Positions 8,447 to 17,616 are shown, counted from the first letter of the stretch. The stretch: 64,000 bases of DNA from Scytolyngbya sp. HA4215-MV1 (GCA_019359045.1 JAHHIA010000001.1:620001-684000), one strand, 5' to 3'. Notes: generated by a model from the sequence alone, not told the origin. Program-made: numbers and translations.

Positions 8447-9475
8447 CTACATCTGCATTTGCAATTCCTTTTTTTTGTCCTTGAACTGCGAAGCCATTTG
8501 TTCACGTTGGTCATCGCTCAGATTTTTTCGCATCGATGCGAAGAGCGTACTTTCCTCTTGACGAGTGTGATCGCCCACCATGGACTTGACTTGCTTCAGA
8601 TCAGTTTTGAACTCTTCTGAAATAGGGCTAAGCGTCTTCATCCGCTTCAAAACCTGCTCCAATTCTGCCTGTTCGTCATACAATTCTTGCGTATCGCTTT
8701 CGCCATAAAAAGACCGTACCGCTGGGTAAACGATCGCTTCTTCAGCTTTTGAGTGAACTGTCAAATCCTGGAACAATTGCCCGAAGTATTCTTGAGCTTT
8801 TTGGACATCTTCAGTTTTTTCAATTTCCCGAATCAAGGTCTTTGCCTTTTGATGATCCATGAAAATGATTTGCATGATGTCCAGATCAGATTGATCGGAG
8901 GTTTGAGTTGTGGCACTCCCTACGATACCAGTCAACGCAGCGATCGCATCCTGGAAGCGTGCACCCAGGCTTTGATCAGGCGCTTCACCAGTCAGTTCGT
9001 AAGGTCCCCAATACTCCAAAACGCCTTTCAGTTGTTCTTGATGGGCGCGATTTTCAAAGTTAACGGTATTGAGAGGAGCCAACGATTCTTTGACATCAGC
9101 GCCTACAATTTGGGCAGCTTTGTGAACTACTAATCCTGACATCACTTGCCCATGCTTGAGCAATTCATGTTGCACCATTTTTTCGTAGAGGGTTGCTCGA
9201 GTATCTCCCATTTTTTTTTCGAATTGCTGCACCATATGCTCAACTTCTTCTTTCGGTTTTGCTTGAACCCCGTATTGAACAATGGTGGTTTCAATGATAC
9301 CTAAATTCTTTTGATCGTCTTCGAGCATGTCTTCCAACCGCTCGCGCAAATCTTGATCTTTGCATTCTTCGAGAAATTGCCTTTCATTGGAAATTAAAAG
9401 GTTTTGAACTGCTTTCATGTCAGCTAATTTCTCAGCGATCGCGGTTCTCTTGGCATCGGTTAAAGTGGCTGCCAT
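8447..9475 (-). CDS. Hemerythrin-domain protein
   Basis: A 342-residue soluble all-helical protein. The C-terminal half (about residues 205-335) is a hemerythrin-like HHE domain: D-H-Q-K-A-K, then TVHSKAEEAIVYP and later GDHTRQEES provide the His and acidic ligands of a diiron site that binds O2 or NO or senses iron or redox state. The N-terminal 190 residues form a second helical bundle with ferritin-like spacing (EDDQKNLGIIE, HELLKHGQ) but no confident diiron set. The gene stands alone; the ATG at 9475 is preceded by an AGGAGAACC ribosome-binding site. Similar proteins are common in cyanobacteria and tied to oxidative or iron stress. Confidence 0.82.
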   Translation of the reverse strand: MAATLTDAKRTAIAEKLADMKAVQNLLISNERQFLEECKDQDLRERLEDMLEDDQKNLGIIETTIVQYGVQAKPKEEVEHMVQQFEKKMGDTRATLYEKMVQHELLKHGQVMSGLVVHKAAQIVGADVKESLAPLNTVNFENRAHQEQLKGVLEYWGPYELTGEAPDQSLGARFQDAIAALTGIVGSATTQTSDQSDLDIMQIIFMDHQKAKTLIREIEKTEDVQKAQEYFGQLFQDLTVHSKAEEAIVYPAVRSFYGESDTQELYDEQAELEQVLKRMKTLSPISEEFKTDLKQVKSMVGDHTRQEESTLFASMRKNLSDDQREQMASQFKDKKKELQMQM

Positions 9476-9672
9476 GGATGGTTCTCCTGACTGAAACTGA
9501 ACATCTATGGCTCATGGTTACATGGCTCAGTGGGGCTTACATCATTCTCGTGATAGATCTCCCGAAGCGTGGTAGCTGACTGCCTAACAGAAGTGGGTGA
9601 AAGTCAAGAGCAGTGGACTAATGCAGAAGGGTAGAGAGACATGAGAAGCTGGAGTTACCACACAACAGCTTA

Positions 9673-10026
9673 TTGCCATGCCCCCCCTCTACCCAACTGT
9701 ATAGTCAACTATTCGGCTTCCTGCGTCAATATTGCCGTGCTCAAGATTTACGCCACCTGAAAGCGTTGGCATGGATGGTGAGCGCTTTAATCTGTAGCGG
9801 GCAGTTGAGCCTGCCTGCCTGGGAACCCTATGTGCCCATGCAAGCGCAAAGTGTGGAGCGACTGGCGACGTTACAGGGAATGTCAGTGCAAATCGCTGGC
9901 TTGCGTCAACAGGTTGCCCCTCACTGGCGGCGTAGCATTAGCTACCTCAAAATCGGTTTGCGTTGGCTTCAGGGCGTTGTCCATAAAGGACGACAACTCC
10001 TGTCTCCACGCCCCTTGCTCCCGTAA
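9673..10026 (+). pseudogene. Internally deleted transposase
   Basis: An open frame of 117 codons in which the usual start of a cyanobacterial IS4-type transposase (QLYSQLFGFLRQYC, HLKALAWMVSALICSGQL, WEPYVP) is joined directly to what looks like its end (HWRRSISYLKIGLRWLQG, then a basic tail). The catalytic DDE core, normally about 250 residues, is absent, so it cannot transpose. Identification rests on recall of the family, not a search. No clear terminal inverted repeats were found around it. Confidence 0.6.
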
Positions 10027-10165
10027 GACCCAGAACCTTGTTTTGCCTCGAATCGGGCTGAACGAGATTTTTATGGCCAGATTTGGTTTACTCGGATTCG
10101 TTCTTTATCCTGCAAGCCGTGATCTGCTTTCCATTGATTAAGATGTGTCAGGCAGTCAGGTATAG

Positions 10166-10291
10166 CACATTGAACGGCATCACCCTGATGGTGTTAAACA
10201 GGTTGTCAAGGCGGCTGGCATCGTGGGTGGTGTGGTTATAGGAGCCGCGATCGCTAGGCGGATTGCCCGCTCGATATTGGACGATCGCTAA
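10166..10291 (+). pseudogene. Short open remnant of unknown protein
   Basis: A frame open from the stop at 10163 to TAA at 10289-10291 encodes about 40 residues ending KQVVKAAGIVGGVVIGAAIA and a basic RRIARSILDDR tail. It has a protein-like amphipathic, Gly/Ala-rich character but no good start codon or ribosome-binding site, so it looks like the 3' end of a lost gene. The rest of 10027-10339 shows nothing recognisable except the leader of the following regulator. Confidence 0.25.
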
Positions 10292-10339
10292 AATACGCTA
10301 ATATTTCGATGCTGACCTTAAAGAGGCGTTTTTGCAACG

Positions 10340-11032
10340 ATGCGATTGATCTTGGTTGAGGATGAACCAGATTTAGGGGTTGCGATTAAGCAAGCCTTGA
10401 CTCACCAAGCTTATATTGTGGATTGGTTTTTAGATGGCAGTCAGGCGTGGAGTTATCTAGAAGACCATTGGGAAAAATATACCCTTGCCGTTTTTGATTG
10501 GATGCTACCAGGGCTTTCTGGGGTTGAGTTATGTAGACGGCTGCGAGGGAAAAAAAGCCCTCTACCTGTGTTAATGCTGACGGCAAAAGATCGGATGGTA
10601 GAGAAAATCATGGGACTGGACAGCGGTGCGGATGATTACTTGATTAAACCCTTTGAGATGCCTGAACTATTGGCAAGATTGCGGGCATTACAACGTCGAG
10701 CACCTCACTTTCAAGCGTGCCAGATTCAGATTGGGGCGCTCTCATTAAACTACGCGACTCATGCTGTGACTCACACCTTACCCAATGGTGAGAAGCAGAG
10801 TGTTGTTCTGACTACCAAAGAATTTCAATTGCTGGAGTACTTGATGCAACATCCTAATCAAATTCTCACCCGTGATCAGATTCTGGATCAGCTTTGGGAA
10901 ATTGGCGAGGAACCCATTAGCAACGTGGTAGCGGCTCAGATCCGGCTGCTGAGGCGTAAGTTAGGAGACAATAACGACAGTCCTCTGATTGAAAACATTT
11001 ATGGCGTTGGCTACCGCCTCAACGCTCCATAG
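10340..11032 (+). CDS. rppA: RppA-type OmpR response regulator
   Basis: A 230-residue regulator. The receiver has E7-D8-E9, phospho-acceptor D53 in VFDWMLPG and the Lys of LIKPF; the winged-helix domain carries LTTKEFQLLEYL and ends in YGVGYRLN. The DWMLPG phosphorylation loop and the paired kinase match the cyanobacterial RppA/RppB system, known in Synechocystis for redox and metal (nickel) control of photosynthesis and pigment genes. The next start is 3 bases past its stop, so expression is coupled to the kinase. The symbol is by resemblance. Confidence 0.8.
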   Translation: MRLILVEDEPDLGVAIKQALTHQAYIVDWFLDGSQAWSYLEDHWEKYTLAVFDWMLPGLSGVELCRRLRGKKSPLPVLMLTAKDRMVEKIMGLDSGADDYLIKPFEMPELLARLRALQRRAPHFQACQIQIGALSLNYATHAVTHTLPNGEKQSVVLTTKEFQLLEYLMQHPNQILTRDQILDQLWEIGEEPISNVVAAQIRLLRRKLGDNNDSPLIENIYGVGYRLNAP

Positions 11033-11035
11033 TAG

Positions 11036-12421
11036 ATGATGCACGAGAACCGCCTGTTTCACCGAACCCGTCTGCAACTCGCTGGATGGTATGCTGGGGC
11101 GATGGGCTGCATCCTTGGCTTGTGTGGGTTTGGAGTATATCAGGTGGTCGCCCATGCGTACCGGGAAACGATCGATCAGGGATTGGAATCAGTGGCCAGT
11201 GCCCTTCATGAGAGTATTGAGCCGACAGTGCAACAACCGGAGCAACTACGGCAACTGGCGCACCAGCTTTCGTTAGAATTTTGTCAAAATCAAGCAACTT
11301 GCATTACTGAATCTCCATCGACTAAACAGAAAATTTCTGGAGCTGTGGCACCCGTTAGTTATTACTTGCGGCTGTTGAAGTTGCCCGACACCCCGATCGC
11401 AATTGCTGGGCTGCCGCTGGATCAACTGCCGCTCGCATCGCCCTCACCGCGTTGGCTGATCCTGACCACTACTTCAGGAAAGCGATTTCGCCAAATTTCT
11501 TTACCGCTTCAGTCGCAAAATCAGCGATGGGGCTATTTGCAAGTAGGTCGATCGTTGGCTGATCTCGATCAGCATCTTGCAGCTTTACGGTGGACTTTAT
11601 TGTTAGGCTACCCAGTAGCGCTCATTCTAGTGGGCATATCAAGCTGGTGGCTAGCTAGATTGGCAATGCGCCCAATCTACTGCTCCTATGAGCAAATGAG
11701 CCAATTTACCTCAGATGCGGCGCATGAGCTACGCACTCCATTAGCGGCGATGCAAGCGACGATCGATTCAGCCTTGCTGCAAACCCAATCGGCTTCGCTT
11801 TCTTCCCTAAAGGGAGATTCATTGCTAACCACACTTAAACGTCAGAACCTGCGTCTGTCTAAGCTGGTACGAGATTTATTGCTGCTCACTCAACTGGAAC
11901 GTCAATCAGCCTCGGAACAAACTATCTTCTGCTTAAATGATGTGGTGAACGATCTTGTTGAAGAATTGGCTTCTCTGTCCATCGCAGCTCTAGTAAAGCT
12001 GACGACCCAAACTCAAGTATCAGAACCTTTAATGGTTTTGGGTAACGAGGCACAGCTTTATCGGTTGGTGAGCAATTTAATTGACAATGCCATTCAAGCG
12101 ACGTCGGCGGGTGGCAAAGTGACGGTGTTACTCCGGAAAAGCGAAAGTCACGCAGTCATTGAGGTACAGGACACAGGTCTTGGCATCGCTGCTGTAGATC
12201 AACGCCGCATTTTCGATCGCTTCTACCGCGTTGAGGTCGATCGCTCTCGTCATACAGGAGGTTCAGGGCTGGGACTGGCGATCGCGCTGGCAATTGTGCA
12301 GGCGCATCAGGGCACTATTCACGTTCAGAGTCAGATCGGGAAAGGCAGTGCTTTTACAGTTCGACTCCCTTTATCTGACAAATTGTTACGATCATCATCT
12401 ACTAATCAAGAGAATCGTTAA
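11036..12421 (+). CDS. rppB: RppB-type sensor histidine kinase
   Basis: A 461-residue membrane kinase with helices at about residues 20-40 and 186-206 and a periplasmic domain of about 145 residues. The kinase core has the H-box DAAHELRTPL (H230), N-box DNAIQATSAGG, G1 DTGLGI, F-box FDRFYRVEV and G2 GSGLGLAIA. The N-terminus LFHRTRLQLAGWYAG and the helix-2 motif SSWWLA are typical of cyanobacterial RppB. Two adjacent ATGs (11036, 11039) follow immediately on the regulator stop. The sensed signal is not visible in sequence. Confidence 0.82.
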   Translation: MMHENRLFHRTRLQLAGWYAGAMGCILGLCGFGVYQVVAHAYRETIDQGLESVASALHESIEPTVQQPEQLRQLAHQLSLEFCQNQATCITESPSTKQKISGAVAPVSYYLRLLKLPDTPIAIAGLPLDQLPLASPSPRWLILTTTSGKRFRQISLPLQSQNQRWGYLQVGRSLADLDQHLAALRWTLLLGYPVALILVGISSWWLARLAMRPIYCSYEQMSQFTSDAAHELRTPLAAMQATIDSALLQTQSASLSSLKGDSLLTTLKRQNLRLSKLVRDLLLLTQLERQSASEQTIFCLNDVVNDLVEELASLSIAALVKLTTQTQVSEPLMVLGNEAQLYRLVSNLIDNAIQATSAGGKVTVLLRKSESHAVIEVQDTGLGIAAVDQRRIFDRFYRVEVDRSRHTGGSGLGLAIALAIVQAHQGTIHVQSQIGKGSAFTVRLPLSDKLLRSSSTNQENR

Positions 12422-12628
12422 ATCGTCTTCTGTAGAGGTGAGTGGTAGTCACTTTTAATCTTTCACTGTAGAGGGTTGCCGCAATCGCAGCATTACTCTG
12501 TTGGTGGATGTTTTGGCTCTATCCGTGGAGTAAGCAATATTTCATGCGATTTTCATGATTGAGTGAAAGGCTGCAATCAGGTGTGTTTTAACACAACCAA
12601 TTGTTTGGAGTCGCGGTACTTAATCAGA

Positions 12629-15217
12629 ATGATCTCTTCAGGGAAACAGATTCGGGCTTGGTTTTCACAGCAGCTACGACAGTCCAAGCGATTAGCGATC
12701 GCAGAAGCATGTTTAATCGGGTTAGTTTCTGGATTAGCAGCGGTTTTATTGGGACAGGGAGTTGGTTGGTTGGGGGGCTGGCGGCAACATCTCGCCCATC
12801 AGTTTCCGATACACATTGTCCTGCCAGCCTTCGGATTACTAGGAGGACTTCTGGCTGGCTGGATTGTAGAGCGATTTGCGCCTGCTGCCTCTGGAAGCGG
12901 CATGTCTGAAGTGAAAGCTGTGTTAGCACGAGTGCCAATGCCCCTGAATTTGAGAATTGCGATCGTCAAACTCATCGGCTCTGTCCTGGTGCTGGGTGCT
13001 GGAATGCCGCTGGGACGAGAGGGGCCAACCGTGCAGATTGGAGCTGCGCTTGCCGCGCAATTGAGTCGTTGGGTGCCGACATCTCCCGACCATCGTCGTC
13101 AACTGCTGGCAGCAGGAGCCGGAGCAGGGTTGGCAGCAGCATTTAATGCACCAATCGCAGGTGTGCTATTTGTGGTTGAAGAGTTACTGCAAGATATTTC
13201 GGGAATCACGTTAGGTACAGCGATTTTGGCATCGTTTATCGCGGCTGTCGTTTCTCGCATCTATGGCTCTCACAGCCTCGATCTCAATCTGCACCTGATC
13301 ACGCCGAACACCAGCTTTTCGGTTCAAGAAATTCCGTTTTACCTACTCTTAGGCATCATTGCAGGAATTTTGGGCGTTCTGTTCAACCAGGGAATTCTGA
13401 CTAGTCTAAATTTCTATCGTCATCTCAAGGTTGGACTGCCTTGGCGAGTCGGGGCGGCTGGATTGATCACGGGCACTGTTCTAGTGTTTCTACCGGAGTT
13501 TCGAGACAATGCGGGTTTACGCGAGATGTTGCTCACCGGGGATGCTAACTGGCAACTTGTGGCGATCGCCTTTGTCGTGCAATTTCTGCTCATCCTGCTT
13601 ACTTACGGTTCAGGTGCACCCGGAGGATTACTGGTTCCGAGCTTGCTATTAGGCGCAGCCCTGGGCTACCTGGTGGGAACCTGGGAACAATCCTTGTTGG
13701 GACTGGGAACCGTCACGACCTATGCCCAAGTGGGTATGGCAGCATTCTTCTGTGCAGTTGCCAGAGTGCCAATTACAGCCGTCATCATTGTGTTTGAGAT
13801 GACGACTGATTTTAATCTAGTGCTGCCACTGATGATTGTCTCTGTTGTGGCTTTTTTAGTGGCTGATAAACTTGCAAGTGGCTCGCTCTATGACCTTCTC
13901 CTGGAATGGAAGGGGATTCATTTAGATAAGAAGCTGGATGACGATCGCCTCTGGACAAGCTTTACAGCGGCTGAAGTAATGCAGGCAAAAGTTGAAACCC
14001 TTTCCAGCCAAATGAGTTTAGACGAAGCAATCCAGGCGTTTTCCCACTCATCTCACCGGAATTTTCCGGTGCTTGAATATGGCCGATTGGTCGGCATTCT
14101 AACCCAGAAAGATCTCGCAGAACGGACTCAGCAGCGCACAGATCAGGAAATCACAGTGGCTCAACTAATGTCTCCTGCGCCAATCACGGCTAAGCCGAGA
14201 GACACGCTAGCGCATGTTTTGCATCTGCTAAACTACTACCGCTTGAGTGCGCTTCCCGTGACTGAAGGGCATAAATTGGTTGGCATTATTACCCGTAGCG
14301 ACATTATTCGCGTTGAGGCAGAACATCTAAGCGGCAATGCAGAGCAGCCTGCACCCAAGCCCGATCCGTCCTATCTGGTTTATCAAACACAAGGTCCACA
14401 AACTGGACGGGGACGATTACTGATTCCGATTAGCAATCCCAAGACAACTCCGACGTTGTTAAAGATGGCAGTGGCGATCGCCCACGAGCGCCAGTATGAA
14501 ATTGAATGTTTGCAAGTCATGTTAGTACCTGCGAATCAGGCACCATCAGAAGCAGTGGTTCGCACGAAGACCAGCCAAAAACTTTTACAGCAGGCAGTTC
14601 AGCTAGGACAAGCCTGGCGAGTCCCAGTTCATACGCAAATCCGAGTTGCCCATACTGTTTCTGGTGCAATTCTGGAGACGATTAAAGACCGCCACATTGA
14701 CTTTGTATTGATGGGCTGGAAAGGCGGGACTACCACACCAGGTCGCGTTTTTAGTAAAGTCGTGGATACCGTGATTCGTCAAGCACCCTGTGAAGTCGTG
14801 CTGGTAAAACTGCCCGATGAGATTCACTTCGATCGCTGGTTGGTTCCAATGGCAGGGGGTCCTAATGCTCAGGAAGCGATCCAGCTTCTACCTGCTCTCA
14901 GTTCACTCAGCAGAACACCGGAAATCAGTCTTTGTCAGGTCTTTCAGCCTGGGCAGAAACCTGATACAACGCTACTAGAGAAAACGGCAGAGCTTTTGGA
15001 GCATCATTTGCATCAATCCGTTAATATTGCTTCAGTTTCAGCCAATTCTGTATCTCAAGCTGTCGTTGAGTACTCTCAACACACTCACAGTGATGTGATT
15101 ATGGTGGGAGCCAGTCGCGATCGCCTCTTGCAACAGGTGATGCATGGTAACATTCCCGAAGCGATCGCGCGAAACTCTGGTTGCACGGTGATTTTGGTAC
15201 GCGGCGCAGAACAATAG
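12629..15217 (+). CDS. ClC chloride/proton antiporter with CBS and Usp domains
   Basis: An 862-residue fusion. The ClC core (about residues 1-430) has the selectivity motifs GSGMSE, GREGP (with the gating Glu) and GGLLVPSLL; the doublet VVEEL in the helix equivalent to E. coli E202/E203 suggests a Cl-/H+ exchanger rather than a channel. Two CBS domains (about residues 450-570, with GILTQKDL and GIITRSDII) probably bind adenine nucleotides, followed by two universal-stress-protein domains (each ending in a VLMGWKGG- or IMVGASRDR-type loop). The ATG at 12629 is preferred to a GTG at 12563 because the upstream 22 residues are not membrane-like. Likely role: inner-membrane chloride and pH homeostasis gated by energy state. 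Confidence 0.9.
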   Translation: MISSGKQIRAWFSQQLRQSKRLAIAEACLIGLVSGLAAVLLGQGVGWLGGWRQHLAHQFPIHIVLPAFGLLGGLLAGWIVERFAPAASGSGMSEVKAVLARVPMPLNLRIAIVKLIGSVLVLGAGMPLGREGPTVQIGAALAAQLSRWVPTSPDHRRQLLAAGAGAGLAAAFNAPIAGVLFVVEELLQDISGITLGTAILASFIAAVVSRIYGSHSLDLNLHLITPNTSFSVQEIPFYLLLGIIAGILGVLFNQGILTSLNFYRHLKVGLPWRVGAAGLITGTVLVFLPEFRDNAGLREMLLTGDANWQLVAIAFVVQFLLILLTYGSGAPGGLLVPSLLLGAALGYLVGTWEQSLLGLGTVTTYAQVGMAAFFCAVARVPITAVIIVFEMTTDFNLVLPLMIVSVVAFLVADKLASGSLYDLLLEWKGIHLDKKLDDDRLWTSFTAAEVMQAKVETLSSQMSLDEAIQAFSHSSHRNFPVLEYGRLVGILTQKDLAERTQQRTDQEITVAQLMSPAPITAKPRDTLAHVLHLLNYYRLSALPVTEGHKLVGIITRSDIIRVEAEHLSGNAEQPAPKPDPSYLVYQTQGPQTGRGRLLIPISNPKTTPTLLKMAVAIAHERQYEIECLQVMLVPANQAPSEAVVRTKTSQKLLQQAVQLGQAWRVPVHTQIRVAHTVSGAILETIKDRHIDFVLMGWKGGTTTPGRVFSKVVDTVIRQAPCEVVLVKLPDEIHFDRWLVPMAGGPNAQEAIQLLPALSSLSRTPEISLCQVFQPGQKPDTTLLEKTAELLEHHLHQSVNIASVSANSVSQAVVEYSQHTHSDVIMVGASRDRLLQQVMHGNIPEAIARNSGCTVILVRGAEQ

Positions 15218-15245
15218 CTCAGGCGATCGTTGCCAAGCAGATGAC

Positions 15246-15539
15246 TTTTGGCTGACTGGATCAGCCATCAGAAGCCAGCGATCGCGGTTATGAATGCGTG
15301 ATTTACTGAAATGAGCAAGCAAACCGCGGTTTGAGAAAGCAAAGAGCCGTTTTGCTTGCGGAAAATACCAAAACGAGTGCGCGATCCACTGAAATGAGAA
15401 AGCAAACAGGCAAAACGAGTCAGCAAATGGTCATTTTGCTTGCGGAAACGACTGAAATGAGAAAGCGAATGGGCAAAATGGGAACGTAAATTGCCTTTTG
15501 CTGATTGAATCAGTGGTAAAGAGTCAGTGATCGCCGTTT
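15246..15539. repeat. Degenerate direct repeats after clc
   Basis: Two related 44-base copies at 15246-15289 and 15496-15539 (TTTTG..CTGA.TG.ATCAG then CAG.GATCGC) flank three shorter repeats that begin ACTGAAATGAG(C/A)AAGC at 15305, 15388 and 15451. TTTTGCTTGCGGAAA recurs at about 15350 and 15434. Spacing is irregular (83, 63), so this is not a CRISPR. A 98-codon minus-strand frame here is a by-product of the repeats. The gap 15540-15881 is AT-rich with further short imperfect repeats (TTCCTGGTAATAC / GTCCTGATAATGG) and no gene. Confidence 0.55.
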
Positions 15540-15881
15540 GAGAGGGAGAGATTGTGGTTCTCAATCCAGTCTTACTAGTCAGGTGGGCTTCTTACTCCTC
15601 AGTTTCATCAGCATGTGACGGCAACGAAATCTTTATGTAAGTGGTCGAATAGTTTCGGTGGCTTTGACATGGAGCAGGGCTGCGTATAACGTGTATAAAA
15701 TAGTACAATTATACCACGGCAGGATTCTGAAAATATCAGTATATTTTCTTGATAATATTTCGCAGCAGCGATATCATACGAAAAAATTCCTGGTAATACC
15801 CGTAGGAGGGTAAATACCACGAAAAAGTCCTGATAATGGCTGATTTAGGCATTGCTCAGAAAAAATTCCCTATAATAAATT

Positions 15882-15888
15882 GTTAGCC
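15882..15888 (+). other. Lone core site at the left array boundary (attI-like?)
   Basis: GTTAGCC identical to the right core box of the first full attC. The 100 bases before it show no inner L' box or dyad, so it may be the remains of an attI insertion point or a truncated attC. The bases that follow (GTTAGCCTGC) are the exact complement of the outer box of the next attC. Confidence 0.5.
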
Positions 15889-15937
15889 TGCTTCGTTCCT
15901 TGAGAGAGGCAATACCCTAGAGTATCGTTGAAAGCTT

Positions 15938-16705
15938 ATGTACTCAGAGAACCAAAACCCAGAGAATTCACAACTACAGAGTCCTGAGCATGAATACGAA
16001 TTAATTAAATACCTTACAAAAGAAGATTTAACAGAGGCTAATGATGCTGCGATAAGAGAGCGAAGAAATAGAACACTGCGTAAAGACTTCGTAGATAATT
16101 TGCCTGATAATTTTATATATGTGTCCCCTAATTTTTTCTACAACAATCAGTATGAAATAAGATTATTTATCGTTGTTGATGATTCAGGCAATTTTGTACT
16201 TTTAGATGTGAGCCATTTGAGATACAATGCACTTCCCACTGCAAAGCTTTATAAAGATGGGATAGTAGAATATGAATCTGAACAAGAAATAGAGTTAAAA
16301 CGTCCCTATCCAAACAAACGCGAATGGCAAGAGACTTTTGTAAGAAAACCTGTAAGAAAACAAGACCAATTTCGCAAAACTGTTCTTGGAGCATATGATA
16401 ATCAATGCGCGGTTTGTGATGTTAAGAATTCCGAATTACTTAGAGCTGCTCATATTGTTCCTGTGGTAAATGGTGGAGATGATTCAGTTAGCAATGGTAT
16501 CTGTTTATGCGTCAATCATGAAATAGCTTTTGATAAGGGTCTTCTTGTGATTACTCCCACATACGAAGTTGTGATTAGGGGGAAAAACGATTTAGAAGTG
16601 AAATATGAAGAGATTCGGTTGCCCCTAGAAAGCAATTCTTATCCTTCGGCTAATAATTTATCCAAGAAGTCGGAGATCTTGAACATAGATAATATGTCAA
16701 TGTAA
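15938..16705 (+). CDS. HNH endonuclease (cassette 1)
   Basis: A 255-residue protein whose C-terminal part (about residues 145-210) is an HNH nuclease: zinc-type C157-x-x-C160, AAHIVP with the catalytic His (H172), N186 and H194 in NGICLCVNHEIAFD. The N-terminal 140 residues are unrecognised, acidic then beta-rich, and probably bind DNA or a partner. The gene is AT-rich compared with the ClC gene. It is the only gene in the first cassette and ends 15 bases before the attC. The domain layout is like nucleases of restriction or phage-defence systems, but no methyltransferase is present. The ATG at 15938 begins the frame. Confidence 0.78.
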   Translation: MYSENQNPENSQLQSPEHEYELIKYLTKEDLTEANDAAIRERRNRTLRKDFVDNLPDNFIYVSPNFFYNNQYEIRLFIVVDDSGNFVLLDVSHLRYNALPTAKLYKDGIVEYESEQEIELKRPYPNKREWQETFVRKPVRKQDQFRKTVLGAYDNQCAVCDVKNSELLRAAHIVPVVNGGDDSVSNGICLCVNHEIAFDKGLLVITPTYEVVIRGKNDLEVKYEEIRLPLESNSYPSANNLSKKSEILNIDNMSM

Positions 16706-16720
16706 GTTTCGCAGTCCGCA

Positions 16721-16805
16721 GGCTAACACATCACGGCAGCGGACGAACGAAAGCTGTAGTGCTTAGTTTAAGGTTATCTACCGCCGCTGCGTTTTGCCGT
16801 TAGCC
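16721..16805 (+). other. attC-like site 1
   Basis: Outer boxes GGCTAAC (16721-16727) and GTTAGCC (16799-16805). Spacers of 5 and 6 bases. Inner boxes ACGGCAGCGG (16733-16742) and CCGCTGCGT (16784-16792) pair over nine bases leaving one extrahelical G. A 41-base variable loop separates them. The AAC/GTT triplets and bulged G are the hallmarks of integron attC sites recognised as folded single strands. Confidence 0.8.
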
Positions 16806-17172
16806 TCTCACTCCGTCGCATCCGATTGAAGTATTGAAGCATCTTCGCAAAGAGAAGTAGATAGGGCAGTTGGAGGATCTTGCAATCTTGTTTTCCCCTT
16901 ACCACGCTATATCTTCTATCTCCTTGGTAAGTTTGAGTTGCTAATAGTTCTTGAGACTGATGATCGCAAAGTTTACATTTTCTTAATAATTCTTTGGAAA
17001 CTTCCTAGAGAGCTAGCAGAATAGCTATGTTTAGAGGAGCATAGAGTATACTTTTTAACGTAGATTTTTTCACTATATCCTTGTTTAATAAATTTTATAT
17101 TTCCTGAATTTATAAGGTACGGGGAGAGTTGGGCTTTAGACACGGAAGCTCAAGCCTATAACTTTAGCCCCT
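16806..17172. other. AT-rich leader of cassette 2
   Basis: About 370 bases between the first attC and the zinc-ribbon gene. It is AT-rich with no open frame of substance and no structure I can name; it presumably carries the promoter of the cassette genes. Confidence 0.4.
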
Positions 17173-17547
17173 ATGCCAAGAAATCAAACAGAGTTTATTA
17201 CTCTGCTAGAACAGATTCGCTGGAATGGACAACCAACTTGTCCATACTGTGGATCAATAAAATCAAGCATGTATAAGAAGACACATAGGTATCACTGTAA
17301 TAGTTGTTTTACTGCATATAGCGTGACTGTCGGTACACTTTTCCATAAAACACACGTAGATTTACAAAAGTGGTTTAAGGCAATTCATTTAATTTTTAAG
17401 TCATCATCAAACATCAGTGTACGTAGTCTTTCAAAAGAAATCGGAGTAAGTAAAAATACAGCTTCCTACATGATTTCTAGGATTCAAAAAGCAATGGTTG
17501 AGGAGGTAGATTTATTACATAAAATTATTGAGATAGACGAGCCATAA
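17173..17547 (+). CDS. Zinc-ribbon/HTH protein, IS1595-like transposase N-terminus
   Basis: A 124-residue protein. Residues 1-55 form a zinc ribbon (CPYCGS, then CNSCFTAYS), followed by FHKTHVDLQKWFKAI and a helix-turn-helix (VRSLSKEIGVSKNTASYMI). This is the DNA-binding half of IS1595/ISXO2-family transposases, whose catalytic domain would begin VDETY; here the frame ends at EIDEP and a stop, so no DDE domain exists. It may be a truncated transposase or a domain reused as a stand-alone DNA-binding protein. It lies 69 bases ahead of the membrane protein gene in the second cassette. Confidence 0.6.
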   Translation: MPRNQTEFITLLEQIRWNGQPTCPYCGSIKSSMYKKTHRYHCNSCFTAYSVTVGTLFHKTHVDLQKWFKAIHLIFKSSSNISVRSLSKEIGVSKNTASYMISRIQKAMVEEVDLLHKIIEIDEP

Positions 17548-17616
17548 ATATGGCTTACTCGAAAATATTCTGTAACCTATTGCGATAAAAATTTAAAATT
17601 GAGTGAGGGATATTCT

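Noticed and set aside
11019-11297. 92-codon minus-strand frame within the rppB start
   Set aside because: Antisense to conserved N-terminal kinase sequence.
15305-15490. Possible CRISPR array
   Set aside because: Repeat spacing is irregular (83 and 63), copies are degenerate and no cas genes are near.
15268-15564. 98-codon minus-strand frame with repeated HFSRFRKQN-like units
   Set aside because: Created by the DNA repeats; no ribosome-binding site, and the peptide repeats merely mirror the DNA repeat.
17173-17547. Complete IS1595-type insertion sequence
   Set aside because: No DDE domain follows and no terminal inverted repeats or target duplications were found around the zinc-ribbon gene.
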